Part shown: positions 6,797-12,898 of the stretch, one piece after another
How the letters are laid out: every line of letters begins with the position of its first letter
Numbering within the stretch: the first letter of the stretch is position 1
NCBI GenBank assembly: GCA_902465645.1
Contig: CABQNX010000023.1
Span: forward strand, 1 to 19,986
DNA: 19,986 nt
DNA from: an uncultured Peptoniphilus sp.
GTDB taxonomy: Bacteria; Bacillota; Clostridia; Tissierellales; Peptoniphilaceae
Reading direction: 5' to 3'
Position numbers and translations under genes: made by a program
Notes under the pieces: generated by a model
Database searches by the model: none
What the model was told of the DNA's origin: nothing
What the model saw: only the letters and a program-made list of their open reading frames with translations

Positions 6797-6870
6797 GTGA
6801 TACAAAAATTTAACTAATGTATCACAGACATGCCAAATTTTTTATGACGTGCCTTAATGTTTTAAGGAGG
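6797..6870 (+). promoter_or_regulatory. Structured leader of second transporter
   Basis: GTGATAC (6797-6803) can pair with GTATCAC (6819-6825). GACATGCC (6827-6834) and GACGTGCC (6846-6853) form a direct repeat 19 bases apart. CCTTAA (6852-6857), a TGTT loop and TTAAGG (6862-6867) form a hairpin that covers half of the AAGGAGG ribosome binding site (6864-6870), so initiation could be controlled. It matches no riboswitch class that I recognise. Confidence 0.35.
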
Positions 6871-6878
6871 TTTTATTT

Positions 6879-8414
6879 ATGAAGAACGATGGTCAAAAAG
6901 CTGTTAGACTACCAAGTTTTTTTGAAGCAATTCTACCTATTTTAACAATGGTAGCGCTAATGGTATATGTTTTCAAATTTAGTGATGAGGCGTATGACGC
7001 TGCTCACATGCCACTAATCATAGCACTTATAGTCACTGTTACTATTGGTGTAATTTGCGGACATAGTTTTGATGAAATGTTGTCTGGTATTATTGACAGG
7101 ATAACAGCAACATTGGACGCAATTTTAATTTTACTTACTGTAGGTCTATTGGTATCATCCTTTATGATTTCAGGTACAATTCCAGCTCTTATCTATTATG
7201 GACTTGACTTTTTATCACCACAAACATTCCTACCAGTTGGTTGTTTACTATGTGCAGTAGTTGGTTTAGCTTGTGGTTCATCTTGGACAGCAACAGCTAC
7301 AGTTGGTATTGCCTTCATGACAATTGGTGCTGGACTTGGAATTAACCCTGCACTAACAGCAGGTATGGTAATATCAGGCGCCTATGTTGGAGATAAATTC
7401 TCTCCACTATCTGATACCACAAACCTAGCAGCAGGTGTTGCTGGAACAGGTCTATTTGACCACGTTGCAGCTATGGTATCTACAACTGGTCCTGTTTTCT
7501 TAATATCTCTTATTATTTATACTATTCTAGGTATGAATATTGCAGGCGCTGGATATGACCCAACAATTGCTGATGGTATTAGAGAAGCAATATCTTCTAA
7601 CTTTAATGTTAACCCATTAGTATTACTTCCAATTGTAGTTATTGTAATTATAATGGTTTTGAGAATCCCTGGTCTTCCAGGCGTACTTGGTTCAGTTGCA
7701 GTTGGTGTCATCTTTGCGCTTATCTTCCAAGAAAGATATTCAGTAGCAGATTTATTCTCAATCCTTCACTATGGTCCATCAATTGAAACAGGAAATGAAT
7801 TCCTTGATGGTGCTCTTGCTAAAGGTGGTATGGATAACCAAATGTGGACAATCAACCTTATTATTCTTGCAGTATCCTTTGGTGGTGCTCTTGAAAAATG
7901 TGGTATTGTTGAAAAGTTATTTGGTGGAATTAAGACTAAAATCAACTCTGTCGGTGGAATCGTTCTTGCTACAATGCTTACATCAATATTCTGTGACGCA
8001 GCAATGTGTGACCAATTCTTAGGAATCGGTGTTCCTGCTCCTCTATATGATACAAAATATGATGAACTTGGACTTGCAAGAAATATGTTATCAAGAACAC
8101 TTGAAGATGCTGGTACACTTTGGGCAGTAATGTTCCCATGGACAGCTTGTGGTGCTTACCAATTTAGAACACTTGGTGTTAACCCACTTGCATTCTTCCC
8201 ATTTGCATTTGTTAACTTACTAAACCCAATCTATGCATGTATAACAGCATTTGCTGGAAGAAACATATTCTGGGCTGACGGATCTTATACAAATCTATTT
8301 GGTAAGACTACTATGAAGAAACAAGCTAAATCTCCAGAAAAAGCTAGAGAAATGGCTATGGCAGCTCTTGAAAGAAGAAGAGCAGAAGGAAAAGCTCCAA
8401 AACTTAGCGCTTAA
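6879..8414 (+). CDS. nhaC: NhaC family Na+/H+ (or organic acid) antiporter
   Basis: A 511-residue polytopic membrane protein of the NhaC ion transporter family, which includes Na+/H+ antiporters and the malate/lactate antiporter MleN. The family core is clear: G-S-S-W-T-A-T-A-T-V-G-I-A-F (from G133) and G-D-K-F-S-P-L-S-D-T-T-N-L-A-A-G (171-186), followed by G-T-G-L-F-D-H. The C-terminal half repeats the architecture with G-G-A-L-E-K-C-G and L-E-D-A-G-T-L-W. A positively charged cytoplasmic tail (last 30 residues, rich in K, R and E) ends the protein. AAGGAGG precedes the ATG by eight bases. The gene has a promoter and cre-like site shared with the upstream transporter. Substrate is uncertain: near hut genes it could exchange an amino acid or carboxylate product for H+ or Na+. 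Confidence 0.9.
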   Translation: MKNDGQKAVRLPSFFEAILPILTMVALMVYVFKFSDEAYDAAHMPLIIALIVTVTIGVICGHSFDEMLSGIIDRITATLDAILILLTVGLLVSSFMISGTIPALIYYGLDFLSPQTFLPVGCLLCAVVGLACGSSWTATATVGIAFMTIGAGLGINPALTAGMVISGAYVGDKFSPLSDTTNLAAGVAGTGLFDHVAAMVSTTGPVFLISLIIYTILGMNIAGAGYDPTIADGIREAISSNFNVNPLVLLPIVVIVIIMVLRIPGLPGVLGSVAVGVIFALIFQERYSVADLFSILHYGPSIETGNEFLDGALAKGGMDNQMWTINLIILAVSFGGALEKCGIVEKLFGGIKTKINSVGGIVLATMLTSIFCDAAMCDQFLGIGVPAPLYDTKYDELGLARNMLSRTLEDAGTLWAVMFPWTACGAYQFRTLGVNPLAFFPFAFVNLLNPIYACITAFAGRNIFWADGSYTNLFGKTTMKKQAKSPEKAREMAMAALERRRAEGKAPKLSA

Positions 8415-8477
8415 TTAAAATTTCCTAACTAAATTTTAGAATATTAATTAGAACATTAAATAGAAAGAAGTGATTAT

Positions 8478-8993
8478 GTGTCAGAGATAAAATTACCTTG
8501 GGATAATGACAGCGAAGCAATCAAATACGTATATGTGAATCCTAGAAAAAGATTTTCTGAAAAATATGCCTACGTAGTCACTTCTGTCTTGATTATTTTA
8601 GGCATTTTCACAAAGTATAAGCTGACATTGATCTTGGCCATCCTTTTACTTATCTCCCTACTTGCAAAAAAGTATGTTGCAGTTACAAGCAAGGGCCTTG
8701 AAATGTACAACGACATTAAAGTTTCAAAGATTCACGAAGTTTGGGATTGGTCAGATCTTGATGCAATTACTTATGAGAAAAAATCTGGGGAGCCAGGCAA
8801 GACTCTCCTCTATTTTACTAAGGGAGATATTACAAGAAGATTCTTCTTTAAGGATGAGGACAAAGACAGAGTCTTTGATGTGGCTAAAAAACATAATAAA
8901 AAAATAAAAATTTACGATGCCTATGAGTATAAAGAAAATCTCAAGTCTTTCAAAAAGGAATTAAAAAAGACAAAGAGAAGTTGGCAACGATAA
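8478..8993 (+). CDS. Small membrane protein with PH-like (YcxB/YdbT-type) domain
   Basis: A 171-residue protein with a short charged N-terminus, two closely spaced hydrophobic helices (about residues 31-61) and a soluble C-terminal part. That part contains V-A-V-T-S-K-G-L-E-M-Y, W-D-W-S-D-L-D-A-I and L-L-Y-F-T-K-G-D, a strand pattern like bacterial PH-type domains that follow two membrane helices. The last 30 residues are strongly basic. Translation starts at GTG 8478, because the overlapping ATG at 8476 is in a frame that stops after four codons; the ribosome binding site (AGAAAGAAG) is weak. It lies 63 bases after the transporter with no clear terminator between, so it is probably cotranscribed. 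The domain call is by pattern and the function is unknown. Confidence 0.7.
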   Translation: MSEIKLPWDNDSEAIKYVYVNPRKRFSEKYAYVVTSVLIILGIFTKYKLTLILAILLLISLLAKKYVAVTSKGLEMYNDIKVSKIHEVWDWSDLDAITYEKKSGEPGKTLLYFTKGDITRRFFFKDEDKDRVFDVAKKHNKKIKIYDAYEYKENLKSFKKELKKTKRSWQR

Positions 8994-9004
8994 AAAAGTT
9001 TTTT

Positions 9005-9035
9005 AAGAGACTTCAATTATGAGGTCTCTTTTTTA
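9005..9035 (+). terminator. Rho-independent terminator after the PH-like protein
   Basis: AAGAGACTT (9005-9013) pairs with AGGTCTCTT (9022-9030), nine base pairs with one wobble and an eight-base loop, followed by T-rich sequence. It closes the transporter/PH-like unit. Confidence 0.9.
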
Positions 9036-9137
9036 TATTTATTTTGTCTTTTGAAATAAGAGTTCCTGGTAAATATATAGGATATTTTAAACTTGTAAAG
9101 TTGAATTATTCACTAATTAATTATAAAATTAAATTTG

Positions 9138-9166
9138 TTGACAGAGGAAAAAAAGGAAGTTATAAG
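9138..9166 (+). promoter_or_regulatory. Promoter of the ggt-uvrBA-ldt operon
   Basis: A perfect TTGACA (9138-9143), a 17-base spacer and TATAAG (9161-9166) predict a start near 9173 and a leader of about 110 bases. It is one of the two best-matching promoters in the window. It would drive the gamma-glutamyltransferase-like gene and, by spacing, uvrB, uvrA and the L,D-transpeptidase. Confidence 0.7.
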
Positions 9167-9170
9167 AAGT

Positions 9171-9284
9171 CGAGAATAGAATATTATTTAAAAGAAGATA
9201 ATATAAAAAGACAATAGAATATTCTTAAAAGGATGATAAGATAAGTCGAGAATAAGAATATTCTTTAATAAGGATGATAAAATG
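9171..9284 (+). repeat. Three-copy ~38-base repeat in the ggt leader
   Basis: Three tandem units cover 9171-9210, 9211-9247 and 9248-9284. Each contains GAATA(A)GAATATT near its start and an A-rich GGATGATAA-like block near its end. In units 2 and 3 the palindrome GAATATTC (9217-9224, 9256-9263) and AAGGATGATAA are kept; unit 1 is more diverged (AAGAAGATAA). The AAGTCGAGAAT word occurs at 9167-9177 and 9243-9253. The last unit supplies the real ribosome binding site and ATG; in unit 2 the equivalent of ATG is ATA. Confidence 0.7.
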
Positions 9285-10883
9285 AAATTTGATTACAACT
9301 CTTACCCTTATCCCTCAACTAGGAGGACAATTTTTGGTAAAAATGGAATGGTGGCAACATCCTCCCCCTATGCAACTAGTGCTGGGGCAAAAATTCTCCT
9401 AGAAGGTGGCAATGCCATAGACGCTGCTCTTGCTGCATCTATGACTCTTCCTGTTGTGGAACCAACAGGCAATGGATTGGGATCAGATATGTTTGCTTTA
9501 ATTTATTTTGAAGGCAAACTTTATGGAATAAATTCCAGCGGGAGAAGTCCTAAAAATATTTCTATTGCAAAGCTTAGAGAAAAGGGCTATGATAGAATGC
9601 CATCTTGTGGGGTAAATGTAATAAATACGCCAGGGTTAATTGGTGGAGTCATGAAAATCTATGAAGACTTTGCCAGCCTTAGTCTTGAGAAAATTTTTGA
9701 ACCTGCAATCTCCTATGCAGAAGAAGGATATCCAGTGACTCCACAAATTGCAAAACTTTGGGGAGAAAGCTATGAAAAATATAAAAATTTAAATAGGGAA
9801 GAGTTTGATGGATTTTTTGAGAACTTTACTATTGATGGAAGGGCGCCAAGGGCTGGAGAAGTTTTCAAATCACCTGACCTGGCAAGAACCCTAAGGGAAA
9901 TTAGGGATAGCAAGGGCGAATCCTTTTATAGGGGAGAACTTGCAAAAAAAATTGCCGGTGAAGTGGAAAGGCTAGGAGGATTTTTAAGCTTTGACGACTT
10001 AAAAAACTTCGAGGCAAGATATGTAGACCCAATTTCTACCAACTACAAGGGGATTGATATTTGGGAAATTCCTCCCAATGGCCACGGGATTTCTGTCTTA
10101 ATGGCCCTAAATATTTTAAGTGAGATGGAAATAAAAGATCGTGAAGACCCAAAGACTCTTCACAAGGTTATTGAGGCCATAAAATTATCTCTTACTGATG
10201 CCAAGGCCTATGTGGCTGACCCAGATAAGATGAAAATAGAAATAGAGAGACTCTTGTCAAAGGACTATGCTAGGGACAGGAGAGCGAAAATAAGTGACAG
10301 GGCAAAAAATCCTGAAGCTTTTAAGATAAAATCTTCGGATACAGTTTATTTTGCCACAGCAGACAAAGACGGCAACATGGTCTCCATGATTCAGTCAAAC
10401 TATGCTGGCTTTGGGTCTGGAATTGTGGTTCCTGGAACTGGAATAACTTTAAACAATAGGGTTGAGAATTTTTATTTTGAGGAAGGACTTGCCAACTCTC
10501 TTGAGGGAGGGAAGCTTCCTTACCACACAATAATTCCTGGCTTTATGACAAAAAATAATGAGGCACTTGGGGCCTTTGGGATAATGGGTGCCTTTATGCA
10601 GCCACAAGCCCATGTCCAAGTCCTTATGAATATGATAGATTTTAATTTAAATCCACAGGCTGCCCTTGATGCTCCAAGGATAATGTGGATTGACGACAAA
10701 AAAATTCAGGTAGAAAATGACTTTAAGCCTGAAATTATTGATGAACTTAAAAAACTTGGCCACGAAGTTGAAGTCGTAAGTGACTTCAAGAGCATGGGTA
10801 GGGGCCAAATTATTTTGAAAGATAAAGATGTTTATATTGGTGGAACAGAAAAGAGGACGGACTCCAATATTTTTTCTTATTAG
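9282..10883 (+). CDS. ggt: Gamma-glutamyltransferase/acylase-type Ntn-hydrolase (YwrD-like)
   Basis: A 533-residue member of the gamma-glutamyltransferase family, self-cleaving enzymes that act on gamma-glutamyl compounds or acyl amides. The N-terminal G-M-V-A-T-S-S-P, G-G-N-A-I-D-A-A-L-A-A and P-x-x-x-G-N-G-L-G-S-D segments are typical. The predicted cleavage point and nucleophile is Thr354 in S-S-D-T-V-Y-F, leaving a small subunit of about 180 residues. The region corresponding to the classical Ser-Ser pair (P-L-S-S-M-S-P) reads L-P-Y-H-T-I-I-P, and G-I-M-G-A-F-M-Q-P-Q replaces G-S-P-G-G-S. These features fit the YwrD/acylase branch rather than glutathione GGT. There is no signal peptide, so it is probably cytoplasmic. 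The ribosome binding site (AAGGATG) is modest. uvrB follows after 11 bases. Substrate is unknown. Confidence 0.88.
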   Translation: MKFDYNSYPYPSTRRTIFGKNGMVATSSPYATSAGAKILLEGGNAIDAALAASMTLPVVEPTGNGLGSDMFALIYFEGKLYGINSSGRSPKNISIAKLREKGYDRMPSCGVNVINTPGLIGGVMKIYEDFASLSLEKIFEPAISYAEEGYPVTPQIAKLWGESYEKYKNLNREEFDGFFENFTIDGRAPRAGEVFKSPDLARTLREIRDSKGESFYRGELAKKIAGEVERLGGFLSFDDLKNFEARYVDPISTNYKGIDIWEIPPNGHGISVLMALNILSEMEIKDREDPKTLHKVIEAIKLSLTDAKAYVADPDKMKIEIERLLSKDYARDRRAKISDRAKNPEAFKIKSSDTVYFATADKDGNMVSMIQSNYAGFGSGIVVPGTGITLNNRVENFYFEEGLANSLEGGKLPYHTIIPGFMTKNNEALGAFGIMGAFMQPQAHVQVLMNMIDFNLNPQAALDAPRIMWIDDKKIQVENDFKPEIIDELKKLGHEVEVVSDFKSMGRGQIILKDKDVYIGGTEKRTDSNIFSY

Positions 10884-10894
10884 AAGGTGATTAA

Positions 10895-12886
10895 ATGGAA
10901 TTTAAAATTCATTCTGAATACAAGCCCACAGGTGACCAACCCCAGGCTATTGATAAATTGGCTGATGGTATAAAGAAGGGCTACAAGCACCAAAACCTAC
11001 TAGGGGTAACAGGTTCTGGTAAGACCTTTACCATGGCAAATGTAATTGAGAGGGTCCAAAAGCCAACTCTTGTTATTGCTCACAACAAGACTCTTGCCTA
11101 CCAACTTTGTTCAGAATTAAAGGAATTTTTCCCGGAAAATGCCGTGGAATTTTTCGTTTCTTATTATGATTACTATCAACCAGAAGCCTATGTGCCAGGA
11201 ACTGATACATTTATTGAAAAGGACTCATCTATCAATGATGAAATAGATAAGCTTCGTCACTCTGCAACAATGTCTCTCTTCGAGCGAAAAGACGTAATAA
11301 TTGTTGCATCAGTTTCCTGCATCTATGGTTTAGGGGACCCAATTGATTATGAGCAACTGGCGATTTCCCTAAGGCCTGGCATGATAAGGGATAGGAATGA
11401 TGTCATGAGCAAGCTTGTGGACATCCAGTATGTGAGAAATGATTATGAATTTAAGCGTGGGACCTTTAGGGTTCGTGGAGATATTTTGGAAATTTTCCCA
11501 GCCTCTTCATCAGAAAATTCTATAAGAGTTGAATTTTTTGGAGATGAAATTGACAGGATAACAGAGGTTAATGCTCTGACAGGCCAAGTCCTTCATTATC
11601 TAAACCATGCCTATATTACTCCTGCATCTCACTTTGCAACTTCAGAAGAAAAGGTAAAGCGTGCCATTGTTACAATAGAAGAAGAACTTGAGGAAAGACT
11701 TAAGGTTTTAAAGGACCAAGAAAAACTTTTAGAAGCTCAGAGGTTGGAGCAAAGGACAAGATACGACTTGGAAATGTTGTCTGAAATGGGATTTTGCTCT
11801 GGGATAGAAAACTATTCAAGACATCTATCAGGTAGGGCACCAGGATCAAGACCCTATACATTAATAGATTACTTTCCAAAGGACTTTTTGACTATAATCG
11901 ATGAGTCCCACCAAACTATTCCTCAAATTAGGGGTATGTACAATGGGGACAGGGCCCGTAAGGAAACTCTTGTTGACTACGGCTTTAGGCTTCCTTCAGC
12001 CCTAGACAACAGGCCTTTGAGATTTAATGAGTTTGAAGGAATGATGAACCAATGTGTTTATGTTTCTGCAACTCCAGGGCCATATGAACTTGAACACACA
12101 GAGCAAGAGGTTGAACAAATCATAAGGCCAACAGGTCTTCTTGATCCAATAATTGAAGTAAGACCAATTAAAAATCAAATTGATGATATTATAAATGAAG
12201 TAAATGGAGCTATTGAAAGAGGAGAGAGGGTCTTAATAACTACTCTTACAAAGAGGATGTCAGAAGACCTATCAAGGCACCTGAAGGAAATTGGATACAA
12301 GGTGACCTATATGCACTCTGATGTCGACACTCTAGAGAGGATGAAGATTATAAGGGACCTAAGGCTTGGTAAGGTTGACGTCCTTGTTGGAATCAACCTC
12401 CTAAGAGAGGGCCTTGACCTGCCAGAGGTTTCAAGAGTTTGTATACTTGATGCAGACAAGGAAGGCTTCCTTCGTTCTGTTACATCACTTATCCAAACTG
12501 CTGGTCGTGCAGCTAGAAATGCCGATGGGAAAGTTATTATGTATGCCGACACCATCACTCCTTCTATGAGGGTTACTATTGATGAGACTTCTAGGAGAAG
12601 AAAAATCCAAGAAGAATACAATGAAGAGCATGGGATCACTCCAAAGACAATAGTGAAAAGTATCCGTGAAGTTATAAATACTGCTATTGCTGCAGAAGAA
12701 TCTGTGGACTTCAAAGATATTAAAGATGAAGAAAATGAATTTACTAAGGATGAAATTAACGAGATGATAGATGCCCTAAAACCTGAAATGTACAGGGCAG
12801 CAGAAGAACTTGATTTTGAGAAGGCTGCTGAAATTAGGGATAAAATAAAGGATTTAAGGGAGAAGAAAAAATCTGCCCTCCTTTAA
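10895..12886 (+). CDS. uvrB: Excinuclease ABC subunit B
   Basis: UvrB is the DNA-loading, damage-verifying helicase-like subunit of nucleotide excision repair; it receives damaged DNA from UvrA and recruits UvrC. The 663-residue protein is full length. Walker A is G-V-T-G-S-G-K-T (37-44). The beta-hairpin region has Y-Y-D-Y-Y-Q-P-E-A-Y-V-P, and the Walker B-type motif is I-I-D-E-S-H. Helicase motifs near the C-terminal half include M-H-S-D-V-D-T-L-E-R and G-R-A-A-R-N. A C-terminal UVR motif for UvrC contact (A-A-E-E-L-D-F-E-K-A-A-E-I-R-D) ends the protein. The ribosome binding site AGAAGGTGA overlaps the stop codon of the preceding gene, indicating translational coupling. uvrA follows after 12 bases. 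Confidence 0.98.
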   Translation: MEFKIHSEYKPTGDQPQAIDKLADGIKKGYKHQNLLGVTGSGKTFTMANVIERVQKPTLVIAHNKTLAYQLCSELKEFFPENAVEFFVSYYDYYQPEAYVPGTDTFIEKDSSINDEIDKLRHSATMSLFERKDVIIVASVSCIYGLGDPIDYEQLAISLRPGMIRDRNDVMSKLVDIQYVRNDYEFKRGTFRVRGDILEIFPASSSENSIRVEFFGDEIDRITEVNALTGQVLHYLNHAYITPASHFATSEEKVKRAIVTIEEELEERLKVLKDQEKLLEAQRLEQRTRYDLEMLSEMGFCSGIENYSRHLSGRAPGSRPYTLIDYFPKDFLTIIDESHQTIPQIRGMYNGDRARKETLVDYGFRLPSALDNRPLRFNEFEGMMNQCVYVSATPGPYELEHTEQEVEQIIRPTGLLDPIIEVRPIKNQIDDIINEVNGAIERGERVLITTLTKRMSEDLSRHLKEIGYKVTYMHSDVDTLERMKIIRDLRLGKVDVLVGINLLREGLDLPEVSRVCILDADKEGFLRSVTSLIQTAGRAARNADGKVIMYADTITPSMRVTIDETSRRRKIQEEYNEEHGITPKTIVKSIREVINTAIAAEESVDFKDIKDEENEFTKDEINEMIDALKPEMYRAAEELDFEKAAEIRDKIKDLREKKKSALL

Positions 12887-12898
12887 AGAGGTGTTAAA

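Larger units (their letters stand above)
6348..6878. other. Intergenic region between the two transporters
   Basis: No gene is supportable in these 531 bases. After the terminator (6380-6410), 6411-6740 is AT-rich with scattered AAACTTA/AAACATTAT-type words but no regular period that I can hold. From 6748 a promoter begins, followed by a leader of roughly 95 bases carrying a cre-like palindrome, a GTGATAC/GTATCAC dyad, a GACATGCC/GACGTGCC direct repeat and a small hairpin over the ribosome binding site. Confidence 0.75.

Noticed and set aside
8416..8438. Eight-base-pair hairpin after nhaC as a terminator
   Set aside because: The stem is entirely A-T pairs and no T run follows, so it is unlikely to terminate; the next gene is treated as cotranscribed.
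12307..12714. 135-codon minus-strand reading frame inside uvrB
   Set aside because: It lies antisense to conserved helicase motifs of uvrB and shows no independent coding signal.
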